From Calditrichota bacterium (GTDB taxonomy: Bacteria > Calditrichota > Calditrichia > Calditrichales > J004), in NCBI GenBank assembly GCA_013112635.1, contig JABFGF010000005.1:335059-399058 (forward strand): a DNA stretch of 64,000 nucleotides, read 5' to 3'. Of the stretch, positions 54,547 to 63,860 are shown in pieces. The translations under genes were made by a program, and so were the position numbers. Below the pieces are notes generated by a model. That model searched no databases. It worked only from the letters and a program-made list of their open reading frames with translations, and was not told where the DNA came from. Every line of letters begins with the position of its first letter. Within the stretch, counting starts at the first letter, position 1.

Positions 54547-54627
54547 ACTTGTAGCTTAGACTTGACTAACTTTATCATTCCTTCTAAATTGCTTTTGATT
54601 AATTCTATCGGGTTATGAGGTGGTATA

Positions 54628-56187
54628 ATGTCACAATATTCTGTGGTAATATTAGATACAGATGATAGCAGAACCGACTACTTTGAAAGCATGTTCAAAA
54701 AAGATGATCATGTTGTAAGTATTTATGGTAGCATTGGTTCTATAATCCAACATGCTGAAAACTCAGATAAAGTTGCCTTTCTTGTTGAGTACAATACACT
54801 AACCGCTGAAAACCGCCTCGATGTAATTAAGTTTTTTAAAGACTATTCCCGGCAAAATGTTTTTATGTTTAATGTGCCGGATAATGCCAATAAACGTCTC
54901 GCTTTTTACGAATTAGGTGCAAAACGTGTTTTTGATACATCTCATCCGCTTGATGAAATTTATTACGCTTTGATTTGGCCGATTAAAAACATGGTATCAG
55001 ATTCAAATAAAAACCTGCTGATATCATCCGGGCAACTGGAAGATGTTTCTCTTAAAAGCTTAATAAACAATCTTGCCAGAGAAGAGCGAAGCGGTATTTT
55101 GAAAATTGTCACTGAAAATAATAGTGGCAAAGTCTATTTTCGGGATGGCTATATCACCCATGCACAAGTTGGTTTGCATGTTGGGGAAAAAGCTGTATTA
55201 CATATGCTTTTCTGGCATACGGGTGAATTTATCTTTAATGCAACAACTTCCTTTAATGATACAGTTAGTGTCAGCTTAAGTATTGTAACACTTTTAATAA
55301 TTGCGGAAGATTTACGCAAAAGCTATTTACAGAATCTGCAAGAAATCGGATCCCAAAAAGCCATAGTTCAGGTTACATATTCGGGAGACTTGAATAGCAG
55401 TTCTATAGAAATAAACAATGGGTTTAAAGATGCAATTATCCGTCCTGCAATTTTAAGTGTAATATTGGAAAACCAGTTTTATACCTGCTATGAAACGGCA
55501 CAAAAATTAATTGAACTAAAAAACTATGGGTTTCTTTCAGTAACTGATGCTGAGGCAACAGTAATTGAAAAGAAAAAAGAAAAAGATAACCAGGAAATTC
55601 CATTAGGGACTTTTTCTCTTTTAGACAATGATGAAACATTAGAGCTTTGCCACAATGTTTCTCTGGAAAAATTACAATCTGGTAAAATACTTATTATTTC
55701 AACATTGGGAAAAAGCAGCTATCACGCCCTGCAATCAATTGTTCAAAATGGAAGTGATATCCATAAAAGAAATAATACACACGTTTGCCGGGTTGAAGTT
55801 TTAACCCAGACAGATATTTCATTTTACAGCCTGACAATGGATGAAACAGTCCTGGAATCGGTAGGGAAAATATCTGATGAATTTACTGCAATTGCATTTC
55901 TTGTTGATGTACAGAAAACAGATGTATTTGAATATACAAGCTATGTTATGCATGGATTGATTAAAAATGAACAAACCCTCTGGGCACCTTTTGCAATTAA
56001 TTCAACAGAAGAAATGGATCTTGAGCAATTAAAATCTACACTCAATATTCCGGAGCATATTCCTTTTATTGCCAGTGATCCTACCAGGGAAGAAGATGTA
56101 AAGCAAATTTTGCTTAGTCTAAAAAAATATATTGCTCCGCAACCTGAAGAGCCGGATGTTGAAGTTGATCAGGATGAAGAATTATGA
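54628..56187 (+). CDS. PATAN (DUF4388) protein with degenerate receiver and degenerate GTPase-like domain
   Basis: In this 519-residue protein, residues 1-118 have a receiver fold (VVILDTDDSRTDYF start), but the phospho-acceptor position reads LVEYN and the conserved Lys is missing. Residues ~134-245 are a PATAN/DUF4388 domain (GQLEDVSLKSLINNLAREERSGILKI ... GKVYFRDGYITHAQVG). Residues ~245-310 may be winged-helix. Residues ~350-502 look like a Ras-type GTPase without its key residues: degenerate P-loop IISTLGKSS, a VLVD-like strand AFLVDVQKT, and a closing VKQILLSLKKYI. The tail is acidic. Overlaps the next gene by 4 bp. Probably a signalling adaptor. Confidence 0.68.
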   Translation: MSQYSVVILDTDDSRTDYFESMFKKDDHVVSIYGSIGSIIQHAENSDKVAFLVEYNTLTAENRLDVIKFFKDYSRQNVFMFNVPDNANKRLAFYELGAKRVFDTSHPLDEIYYALIWPIKNMVSDSNKNLLISSGQLEDVSLKSLINNLAREERSGILKIVTENNSGKVYFRDGYITHAQVGLHVGEKAVLHMLFWHTGEFIFNATTSFNDTVSVSLSIVTLLIIAEDLRKSYLQNLQEIGSQKAIVQVTYSGDLNSSSIEINNGFKDAIIRPAILSVILENQFYTCYETAQKLIELKNYGFLSVTDAEATVIEKKKEKDNQEIPLGTFSLLDNDETLELCHNVSLEKLQSGKILIISTLGKSSYHALQSIVQNGSDIHKRNNTHVCRVEVLTQTDISFYSLTMDETVLESVGKISDEFTAIAFLVDVQKTDVFEYTSYVMHGLIKNEQTLWAPFAINSTEEMDLEQLKSTLNIPEHIPFIASDPTREEDVKQILLSLKKYIAPQPEEPDVEVDQDEEL

Positions 56188-57305
56188 AAGAAGTGTTCAT
56201 TGTAAGTGAAAGTGAAGATATTTTTTCAATGTTTTCCGGTGCGTTATCTTATCTTCCGGTTCATTTCTCATGGGTCGGGGATATGGATGTTGCAGAAAAG
56301 CAATTCCGAAATGAGAAACCGGATTTTGTTTTTTTTGCCGTTAATAAACTAACTCTTCTTCATAACTGGGTTGCCCGTTATAAATCATTCAAACTAAAGA
56401 CTCCCTTTTTATGTTTTATTTCCAAAATTGGTTGGGAAAAGCGTGAACTGCTTTGGATGGCAGGTGCTGCTGAAGTGATTGAATTGCCAAAATTAAATAA
56501 AGAATTCAGGCAAATTGTTGAGTCAATTCTTGTTTCTTCAACCGAGGAAAACGCAGATAGCGGATTGAGTGGCAGTTTAAGTTTGATGAATGTGATAAAC
56601 CTGATTCAAACATTTCAGGATGGCAAAAAGAATGGTATTATAGAATTGATAAGTAAAAACAGGGTGGGACAATTACAGTTTTACAAAGGTAAACTTGTAA
56701 ACGCTCAGTTTAAATCACAAAAACCACTGGATGCGGTTTTAGCGATGTCTTTATGGCGTGAAGGCGTTTATACCATTTCATTGGACAAAACGCGTCATGC
56801 GCATAAGTTAAAACTTGAAAATGAAGAGATAATTAAGGAATGCCAAAATCATATTCTTGCCAGGGAAAAGTTGTTAAATTCTTTGCCGGATAGAGAAGTG
56901 GTATTTTATGCTTCACCACTGCTGGATTATGAAAAAATAAGTGCAGCCGATAGGAAAAGCCTACTGTTTTTTAAATTTGGAAAATCTTTAAATGGATTTT
57001 TAGAGAAAAATTCTGAAGGCTCGTTGGAGTTTTTAAAAGGAATTGATAACTGGGTTGAAAATGGCTCATTGATTGAAAAAGAAGAATATCAAAAACAGCA
57101 ACTGAAAATTAAAGAACAGAAAAACCAATCCGGTGTAAAGAAAATTATTGACAAAATATTTTCTAAAAAAGTTACAGATGAAGAACAATCATCTAAAACT
57201 CAAAAAACAGTAAAAAATATTATCAAAGAAAACTCGCATAAAAAGTCGCACCTATTTGACCGCTATGAAGTTTTGGCTGAATTTGGCCGGATATTGGAGA
57301 ATTAA
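56184..57305 (+). CDS. Second PATAN (DUF4388) protein with degenerate receiver
   Basis: In this 373-residue protein, residues 1-115 resemble a receiver (EVFIVSESEDIFSMF), but the strand carrying the acceptor Asp reads FVFFAVNKL, so it cannot be phosphorylated in the usual way. Residues ~127-215 are a PATAN domain (SGSLSLMNVINLIQTFQDGKKNGIIELI ... GQLQFYKGKLVNAQF). Residues ~215-300 are helical, and the tail is Lys-rich and coiled. The start overlaps the previous stop (ATGA at 56184-56187); the third gene follows after two bases. It is a paralogue of the preceding gene product at its N-terminal half. Confidence 0.66.
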   Translation: MKEVFIVSESEDIFSMFSGALSYLPVHFSWVGDMDVAEKQFRNEKPDFVFFAVNKLTLLHNWVARYKSFKLKTPFLCFISKIGWEKRELLWMAGAAEVIELPKLNKEFRQIVESILVSSTEENADSGLSGSLSLMNVINLIQTFQDGKKNGIIELISKNRVGQLQFYKGKLVNAQFKSQKPLDAVLAMSLWREGVYTISLDKTRHAHKLKLENEEIIKECQNHILAREKLLNSLPDREVVFYASPLLDYEKISAADRKSLLFFKFGKSLNGFLEKNSEGSLEFLKGIDNWVENGSLIEKEEYQKQQLKIKEQKNQSGVKKIIDKIFSKKVTDEEQSSKTQKTVKNIIKENSHKKSHLFDRYEVLAEFGRILEN

Positions 57306-57307
57306 AA

Positions 57308-57799
57308 TTGAAGGAAGATAAAACTGTTTTAGAAATTCCCGTATTTGGAGCCTTCGATCAATATTTTGATCAATTTATGGAAACCAATAACAATGTAAAT
57401 GAAAAAAAATACCACGATTTTGTTCTTAAAGAATATGCAGCTGATGATTCTCACATTGTATATTTCTATTTTATGGATTATATCCCGGAAACCGGTAGTG
57501 CTTCACTAATCGATCAAATTATACCCAAAGCCCCGTTTTCATTTTTCCTGGTTGATTCTAAGGAAGGCCTTCAGGAAGAGGCGACGCGTAATTTAATAGT
57601 AAATTATTGCGATAAATATTCAACACCTGTTTTTTTGATTGTCAAAAAAGACCCGCTTGAGTTTTATACAAATATTGTGAAAGATTCTTTGGTGGAAGAA
57701 AACAGTTTAGAACTAATCTTAATTGAAAATGATTCTGAAAATGTACAGAAAACAGCAATTGTTGAGGCGATTAAAAAAGTAACGCCTGTTAATATTTAG
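57308..57799 (+). CDS. Small protein resembling a degenerate Ras-type GTPase half
   Basis: A 163-residue protein starting at TTG 57308 (GGAGA ~9 bp upstream). No P-loop is present. The second half (FSFFLVDSKEGLQEEATRNLIVNYCDKYSTPVFLIVKKDP ... VQKTAIVEAIKKV) follows the strand-helix order of a GTPase, with a VDSKEG strand and KKDP at the place of NKxD. It is similar in pattern to the C-terminal domain of the first PATAN protein of this set. I do not recognise a family. It closes a three-gene operon and probably binds the two PATAN proteins. Confidence 0.5.
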   Translation: MKEDKTVLEIPVFGAFDQYFDQFMETNNNVNEKKYHDFVLKEYAADDSHIVYFYFMDYIPETGSASLIDQIIPKAPFSFFLVDSKEGLQEEATRNLIVNYCDKYSTPVFLIVKKDPLEFYTNIVKDSLVEENSLELILIENDSENVQKTAIVEAIKKVTPVNI

Positions 57800-57814
57800 A
57801 AAGGATTCTATACG

Positions 57815-58954
57815 ATGGGTTTTCAAACCGACGCGATTCATGCCGGACAAACAGCAGAGCCGGTAACCGGCGCAATTATGACACCGATATTTCAAACCTC
57901 AACGTATGTGCAGGAAGAGATTGGAAAACATAAAGGGTTTGAGTATTCCCGTACACAAAACCCAACAAGGCATGCCATGGAAGAAAATATTGCTGTCCTT
58001 GAAAGCGGAAAATATGGGATCGCTTTTTCATCCGGTTTGGCTGCAATTTCATCCATAATTGAAATGTTGGAACAAGGTGATCATGTAATCTGTACCGATA
58101 ATGTTTATGGTGGAACTTTCCGGGTGTTTGATACAGTCTTTAAAAAGTTTGGTTTAGATTTCAGTTTCGTAGATACTTCAAATTTTGCACTTATTGAACA
58201 GGCATGCACAGAAAAAACAAAACTGATTTTTGTCGAAACTCCAACCAACCCAATGCTAACTTTAACTTCCCTGAAAAAGTTAGCAGATTATGGTAAAAAA
58301 CAGAATATTTTAACTGTTGTAGACAACACATTTATGAGCCCATACTTTCAAAAACCTTTGGAATTTGGGATTGATCTTGTCGTGCACAGTACAACAAAAT
58401 ATTTAAATGGGCACAGCGATGTTGTTGGTGGTATTGTTTTAACAGCAAATAAAGAGTTGTCTGATAAGCTTCATTATATCCAAAATGCAGTAGGTGCAGT
58501 GCCTGGCCCAATGGATTGTTTTTTAGTTCTTAGAGCAACAAAAACACTGGCTTTAAGAATGCGTGAACATGAAAAAAATAGCATTGCACTGGCTAATTTT
58601 TTAAATGATCATCCAAAAGTGGAAAAAGTAATATATCCCGGTCTGGAAAGTCATCCACAACACGAATTGGCAAAAGAACAAATGAGCGGCTTTGGTGGCA
58701 TTATCAGTATTGAGCTAGGTAGCCTGGAAAATTCGCGTAAATTTGCTGAGTCACTAAAAATATTTGCCCTGGCTGAAAGCCTTGGTGGTGTAGAAAGCCT
58801 GGTGGATCATCCTGCAATTATGACTCATGCATCCGTTCCTCAGAATGAACGTGTAAAACTTGGTATAACTGACGGATTAATCCGTTTGTCTGTTGGTGTT
58901 GAAGACGAGGAAGATCTGATAGAAGATGTAAGGCAGGCACTGGGAAATATATAA
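57815..58954 (+). CDS. Trans-sulfuration PLP enzyme (cystathionine gamma-lyase/synthase family)
   Basis: A 379-residue fold-type I Cys/Met-metabolism enzyme. It has YSRTQNPTRHAMEENIAVLESG (cofactor phosphate), DNVYGGTFRVFD, ETPTNPMLTLTSL, VVDNTFMSPYFQKPLEFG and the PLP lysine in HSTTKYLNGHSDVVGG. SLGGVESLVDHPAIMTHA near the C-terminus is shared by cystathionine gamma-lyase (MccB) and gamma-synthase (MetB), so direction of flux is uncertain. Such an enzyme would supply cysteine, which BshC needs. It follows the PATAN trio by 15 bp. Confidence 0.88.
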   Translation: MGFQTDAIHAGQTAEPVTGAIMTPIFQTSTYVQEEIGKHKGFEYSRTQNPTRHAMEENIAVLESGKYGIAFSSGLAAISSIIEMLEQGDHVICTDNVYGGTFRVFDTVFKKFGLDFSFVDTSNFALIEQACTEKTKLIFVETPTNPMLTLTSLKKLADYGKKQNILTVVDNTFMSPYFQKPLEFGIDLVVHSTTKYLNGHSDVVGGIVLTANKELSDKLHYIQNAVGAVPGPMDCFLVLRATKTLALRMREHEKNSIALANFLNDHPKVEKVIYPGLESHPQHELAKEQMSGFGGIISIELGSLENSRKFAESLKIFALAESLGGVESLVDHPAIMTHASVPQNERVKLGITDGLIRLSVGVEDEEDLIEDVRQALGNI

Positions 58955-59187
58955 AAACAATTGGTTATTCTATTTTGGAGTGATCAATTTCTGTAATAAT
59001 CCCCCGAAATAAAATCCACTCAACTTTAATTTTTTTATAGAGTTAGATTAAGAAAACATAAATTAAAATAGACTTTTGATCAAAATGTGATCCAGGTTGT
59101 ATGATTTCCCTTTAGTATTTCATTATTATTTTATGTGATGAAAAAGGAACCGAGAATCTTAATGTAATATTTAACAGTTTAGGCATT

Positions 59188-61392
59188 ATGAAAAAGTTAT
59201 ATTTATACTTTATAACAATAATTCTATTCTCGATAAGTTGGTATCCGGCAGATGATACTGGCTTTTCATCGTATATTTTGCCTCGAATGTTAAAAGTTGT
59301 TGCAGATGCTGATAGTGCTTATGATGTAAAGGATTATTCATTAGCAACGAAATATTTCAGTGAACTTAATGATGAATCTGCAAAAAACTTATCGAACTCC
59401 TCTCGCTTCAAATTTGCATATGCTCAATATAGAAATGGTGATTGGGCAAAAAGTAACGAAAATTTTGATTTTCTCTACCAAAAGTCAAAAAACTATTTAC
59501 CTCAATATAGATCCTTTTTTAAAATAAAAAATCTCTGGCATTTAAACAGACTGGAAGCTTCCGCTCAAGCAGAGAAGTACATCAAAACATATAAAAAATC
59601 AGCCCTTTCAGATTCTCTTCTTTTACCGCTGGCTGATTACCTTTTTGAAAACAAGCGCTTTACCAAGGCCAGAAAATACTATCAATTGTTTAAAAAGCGG
59701 AAGGTTGATAAAAATAAAATAGCCTATAGCGCAATCCAGGCATCATTATGTTTGTATCATTCAAAAAAACGTTCGATTGCAAAAGATGAATTTATTCAGG
59801 TTTTGAGAAAATATCCTTCAAGCTCGGAAACGTTCAGGTTTGTGCAGTGGCTCCGTCAGGAAGAAGAAAAGTTTTCTGAAGAGCACTTTTTTAAAATTGC
59901 GGATGTTTATTATAAAAATAAAAATTATTCACCATTAAAAAGTTTACTTGAAGAATACATAAAAGGTGAGAATGACAAAGATCTCAAGGAAAAGGCACGC
60001 TTCAATTTAATTAAACTTTATTTTGCAAAAAAACAATACAGTACTGCGCTTTATGGTTTTAATAATTTGCTTGAACACTTGAATAATAAAAGTCTTGAGC
60101 CAAGAATTCGTCTTTACATTGCGCGGATACATTTATATAAAGGTCAAAAACAAAAAGCAATTACAGCCTATTTGGATTATGCGTCTCGGTTTCCAAGGAG
60201 AAGAATTGCTCCTGAAGCTGCCTGGAAAGCTGCATGGATTAGCGAGGAAATGAAGAACCTGCCAAGAGCGATGGAATTATATAAACTTGTCAGGAAAAAA
60301 TGGCCTGGCAATAAACTGGCACGAGAGGCGTACTTCCGGGAAGGATTTACTTCTTTTCGTTTGGGAAATGTGCATAAGGCAGAGTCAATTTTTAATTCTA
60401 TCCGCTATAAAAGATGGCCGGATGTCGATAAAAATCGGGCTAAATTTTGGGTCGCACTTTGCCGGGATATGCAAAATGATTCGCTAGCTGCCCGGAGTTT
60501 AAGAAAAGAATTGGCTGAGAATTTATGGGATGATTATTATACAATGAAGAGCTATCTGATGCATAAGTCAGATTTTGACAGCACAATAGGCATTTTGTCA
60601 AAATTTGAAGATAGCTCACAAAATCTTTCATACTATGCTGCTACCGGTTTAATAAAAAATTTTGAAGAAGCTTTTGAAGTAAAAGATGTGTTAGGTGAAA
60701 AGTATGCATTTGCAGCCCTTGAAGATATCAAGCTTTCAGCTAAATCTCAGGATGAGTGGATTGCACTGGCTGAGATTTACAAAAAATTGAAAGCATACAG
60801 CAAGGCTTTTAAAGCCTATGATTATATCAACTGGAAATTCTTCTCGGACAAACCTTTTATTGACAAAGCATTTATTTTAAAAGAACGATTTCCATATTAT
60901 TATGATTCATATGTCCACAAGTATGCACGTAATTCCAAAATTGAACCGGAATTGATTTTAGCCTTGATGAAGCAGGAAAGTATTTTTGATTTTAATGCTC
61001 ATTCCTGGGCTAATGCGTATGGTTTAATGCAACTTATTCCGGCTACGGCAAGGGAAATGGCCAACCTTAAAAATGTAGACTTAAAGGAAATTAACCAGCT
61101 TTTTGATCCTGAACTGAATATTAAACTTGGGACGCATTATCTAAAACAATTGTCGAAACGGTTTAAAGGAAAAAAAGAATGGGTTTTGGCTGCTTATAAC
61201 GCCGGGCCTCACCGGGTTAAACGCTGGAAAAAGCTTCCGGGGTCAGATCAGATAGATGTATTTATAGAAAATGTTGAATACAGCCAGACAAGAGATTATG
61301 TACGAAAAGTTATGAAAAATTATTGGGCCTATAAACTGCTTCAAAATAATTTTCAGCTAGAAAACAGTGATCTGCTTTTAGGATTACAATAA
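59188..61392 (+). CDS. Exported Slt-type lytic transglycosylase
   Basis: A 734-residue protein with signal peptide (LYFITIILFSISWYPADD). Residues ~30-570 form a helical superhelix of TPR-like repeats (e.g. DVKDYSLATKYFSELNDESAK, AITAYLDYASRFPRRRIAPEAAWKAAW). The final ~150 residues form the SLT domain: ELILALMKQESIFDFNAHSWANAYGLMQLIPATAREMA (catalytic Glu in KQES) and GTHYLKQLSKRFKGKKEWVLAAYNAGPHRVKRW. It cleaves peptidoglycan to 1,6-anhydromuropeptides. The doughnut-like N-terminal repeats match Slt70 organisation. Single gene. Confidence 0.9.
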   Translation: MKKLYLYFITIILFSISWYPADDTGFSSYILPRMLKVVADADSAYDVKDYSLATKYFSELNDESAKNLSNSSRFKFAYAQYRNGDWAKSNENFDFLYQKSKNYLPQYRSFFKIKNLWHLNRLEASAQAEKYIKTYKKSALSDSLLLPLADYLFENKRFTKARKYYQLFKKRKVDKNKIAYSAIQASLCLYHSKKRSIAKDEFIQVLRKYPSSSETFRFVQWLRQEEEKFSEEHFFKIADVYYKNKNYSPLKSLLEEYIKGENDKDLKEKARFNLIKLYFAKKQYSTALYGFNNLLEHLNNKSLEPRIRLYIARIHLYKGQKQKAITAYLDYASRFPRRRIAPEAAWKAAWISEEMKNLPRAMELYKLVRKKWPGNKLAREAYFREGFTSFRLGNVHKAESIFNSIRYKRWPDVDKNRAKFWVALCRDMQNDSLAARSLRKELAENLWDDYYTMKSYLMHKSDFDSTIGILSKFEDSSQNLSYYAATGLIKNFEEAFEVKDVLGEKYAFAALEDIKLSAKSQDEWIALAEIYKKLKAYSKAFKAYDYINWKFFSDKPFIDKAFILKERFPYYYDSYVHKYARNSKIEPELILALMKQESIFDFNAHSWANAYGLMQLIPATAREMANLKNVDLKEINQLFDPELNIKLGTHYLKQLSKRFKGKKEWVLAAYNAGPHRVKRWKKLPGSDQIDVFIENVEYSQTRDYVRKVMKNYWAYKLLQNNFQLENSDLLLGLQ

Positions 61393-61474
61393 AATTACAA
61401 GATGTAACCTGCTTCACATATTTTTATAAAATTCTTTCCTATCTTTAAATTCATCAACAAAAAATATATCTAAA

Positions 61475-62257
61475 ATGAACTATCTGTTTGGTACTTCCGG
61501 TTTTAGTTACGATGACTGGAAAGGAAATTTCTATCCGGAAAATATTAAAAAGAATGAGATGCTTTCTTTTTATAGTGGAATATTCAAAGTAGTAGAAATT
61601 AACGTTACTTATTATACAATACCTTCAGCAGCGTCTTTTGAAAAAATGGCAGCTAAAACAGAAGACCAGTTTGAATTTATAGTAAAAGTTCACCAGGAAA
61701 CGACACACCGGCGTAAAGAAAATGAAGCATCAATAAATTTGTTGGTGGAGGCATTAAGACCGTTATCGGAGCAAAAAAAACTTGCCGGGTTATTAGCACA
61801 GTTTCCATACTCTTTTCCAAATTCAGAGATAAATAGAAAGTACCTAAGAAAAACAAAAGATTTTATTAAAAATATTCCCTTATTTGTGGAGTTTCGAAAT
61901 GCCAGCTGGAATAAATCGGCAGTAAAAGAGTTTTTATTTACAAACAACATTGGTTATGTAAATGTAGATGAACCTAATCTAAAAGGTTTGCTTCCCCAAC
62001 AGGATTGGCTTACCTCAGATTTAGGTTATGTAAGATTTCATGGAAGAAATGAAAAAAAATGGTGGGATGGTAAAGGAAGTGAACGATATGAGTATAATTA
62101 TAATCAAGACCAGTTAAAGGAATGGCTTATCCGGATAAGTGAGATATTAAAAAAATCATATAAATCTTATATATTTTTCAATAATCACCCCAAAGGAAAT
62201 GCGCCGGCAAATGCCCAGTCTTTACAGAAATTGGTTAAACAATATATTCATAAATAG
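61475..62257 (+). CDS. DUF72-family TIM-barrel protein
   Basis: A 260-residue protein beginning YLFGTSGFSYDDWKGNFYPENIK, then VVEINVTYYTIPSAASFEKM and a closing YVRFHGRNEKKWWDG. These are the conserved blocks of DUF72 (YecE-like). Family function is unestablished although the fold resembles TIM-barrel hydrolases. No signal peptide is visible. No operon partner; 111 bp separate it from the NtrC-type gene. Confidence 0.88.
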   Translation: MNYLFGTSGFSYDDWKGNFYPENIKKNEMLSFYSGIFKVVEINVTYYTIPSAASFEKMAAKTEDQFEFIVKVHQETTHRRKENEASINLLVEALRPLSEQKKLAGLLAQFPYSFPNSEINRKYLRKTKDFIKNIPLFVEFRNASWNKSAVKEFLFTNNIGYVNVDEPNLKGLLPQQDWLTSDLGYVRFHGRNEKKWWDGKGSERYEYNYNQDQLKEWLIRISEILKKSYKSYIFFNNHPKGNAPANAQSLQKLVKQYIHK

Positions 62258-62369
62258 CTATCTTTGATTTGCCTTAACCCACTATGTCAATTAAATTTAA
62301 GCCATATATTTACCTAACTCGTAAATCTCATTTTTATTTAAATTCAATTTCAGGGTTTTTGGAGGCCGG

Positions 62370-63728
62370 ATGAAAACCAAAATAATGGTTGTCGAAGATG
62401 AACATGAAACGCTCGAAATGATGACCGAAGTGTTTAGCAGTAAAGGCTATGATGTGGAAAAAGCTGCTAATGGAATCGAAGCACTTAGAAAGATTAAAAC
62501 TCAAGAACCTGATATTATCCTTTCCGATATAAATATGCCAGGTATGGATGGAATGGAGCTGCTAAAGAATATATCAAAGGATTATTCTCATATTCCGGTA
62601 ATAATGGTTACAGCTTATGGTACAATTGATAATGCTGTAGAAGCCATGAAAATGGGAGCCAAAGATTATATTACCAAACCTCTCCGATTTGATGAGCTAC
62701 ACACAAAAGTAGAACGAATCTCTCAACTGAGTTCATTAATAAAAGAAAATGAATTTTTACTTAATAAGCTTCAACAAAAGTATGATTTCACAAATATCAT
62801 TGGCAAAGCAGACAAAATTAAACAATTGTTTGAACTGGTTCAGGATGTTGCTTCTACAAATACAACAGTATTAGTAAGAGGAGAAAGTGGAACAGGTAAA
62901 GAATTAATTGCCAATGCCATTCATTACAACAGTTCCCGAATGAAGAGACCTTTTGTTAAAGTGAATTGTGGCGTCCTTGCAGAAAGCCTTTTGGAAAGTG
63001 AACTTTTTGGCCATGTACGCGGCGCATTTACCGGCGCAATTAAAGATAAGGTAGGCAGATTTGAACTCGCTCATGGCGGTACTCTCTTTTTAGATGAAAT
63101 TGGTGATATATCTTTGAATATGCAGTTGAAATTGTTGCGTGTACTTCAGGAAGGTGAATTTGAACGGGTTGGTGGTACAGAGACTATAAAAGTTGATGTA
63201 CGTATTTTAGCCGCAACAAATAAAAATCTTGAAGAAGCAATGGAAAAAGGTACTTTTAGGAATGATTTATATTATCGTTTAAATGTTATTCCAATCCTGG
63301 TACCACCATTACGTGAAAGAAATGATGATATTCAATATCTGGTACATCACTTTATTGAGAAGTTTAATAAAATATATGGTAAAAATATTCGCGATATTGA
63401 CCCCAAAGCGATGCTTATTTTAAAGAATTATGATTATCCGGGAAATATTCGTGAATTAGAAAATTTAATTGAACGTCTGGTAGTGCTTAACAAAAATTCA
63501 ACAGGGGTTATTGTTGCTGCAGATCTGCCTCCAATCTTGCCCACTGCAGATTATTCCAACGGGGATGATACAGTAAACGGACTCGTTAAAGCTGTTGAGG
63601 ATTATGAAAAGAAACTAATTCTGAAGGCTTTATCTGAGAACAGCAATAACAAAGTTCAAACCGCAAAAATGCTTCAGGTAAATCGCAGTACGTTTATGTC
63701 AAAACTGAAAAAATATAATATAAATTAA
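62370..63728 (+). CDS. Sigma-54-dependent NtrC-family response regulator
   Basis: A 452-residue regulator with an N-terminal receiver (acidic EDE pocket, phospho-acceptor Asp53 in IILSDINMPG, Lys103 in ITKPLRF). Its AAA+ domain has Walker A GESGTGKE (171-178), the sigma-54 contact GAFTGA (218-223), Walker B GGTLFLDEIGD and the sensor segment RLNVIPILVPPLRERNDDI. A Fis-type helix-turn-helix (NNKVQTAKMLQVNRSTFMSKLKKYNIN) ends it. All residues for phosphorylation-dependent sigma-54 activation are intact. Its kinase is not within the window. A clear terminator follows. Confidence 0.95.
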   Translation: MKTKIMVVEDEHETLEMMTEVFSSKGYDVEKAANGIEALRKIKTQEPDIILSDINMPGMDGMELLKNISKDYSHIPVIMVTAYGTIDNAVEAMKMGAKDYITKPLRFDELHTKVERISQLSSLIKENEFLLNKLQQKYDFTNIIGKADKIKQLFELVQDVASTNTTVLVRGESGTGKELIANAIHYNSSRMKRPFVKVNCGVLAESLLESELFGHVRGAFTGAIKDKVGRFELAHGGTLFLDEIGDISLNMQLKLLRVLQEGEFERVGGTETIKVDVRILAATNKNLEEAMEKGTFRNDLYYRLNVIPILVPPLRERNDDIQYLVHHFIEKFNKIYGKNIRDIDPKAMLILKNYDYPGNIRELENLIERLVVLNKNSTGVIVAADLPPILPTADYSNGDDTVNGLVKAVEDYEKKLILKALSENSNNKVQTAKMLQVNRSTFMSKLKKYNIN

Positions 63729-63730
63729 AA

Positions 63731-63757
63731 AAGGGGCTTATTAAGCCCCTTTTTTTT
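63731..63757 (+). terminator. Rho-independent terminator after NtrC-type gene
   Basis: AAGGGGCTT (63731-63739) pairs with AAGCCCCTT (63743-63751) around loop ATT, then a T tract. Confidence 0.93.
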
Positions 63758-63797
63758 CACCTTCCTTAATCATTTCCCCCAAAAACTATTTATAGTT

Positions 63798-63860
63798 AGT
63801 ATCAAATGATACCTTAATGAATTTTGTGTATTTTAAACCAAAATCTAAGGAGGTATCATT
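63798..63860 (+). promoter_or_regulatory. Palindrome and possible Shine-Dalgarno-sequestering pairing before the last gene
   Basis: GTATCA-AA-TGATAC (63798-63811) is a perfect 14-bp palindrome. In addition AATGATACCT (63804-63813) is fully complementary to AGGTATCATT (63851-63860), which contains the 3' part of the AAGGAGG ribosome-binding site and abuts the ATG. Loop is 37 nt. It could be a repressor operator, an RNA switch, or both. Confidence 0.4.
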
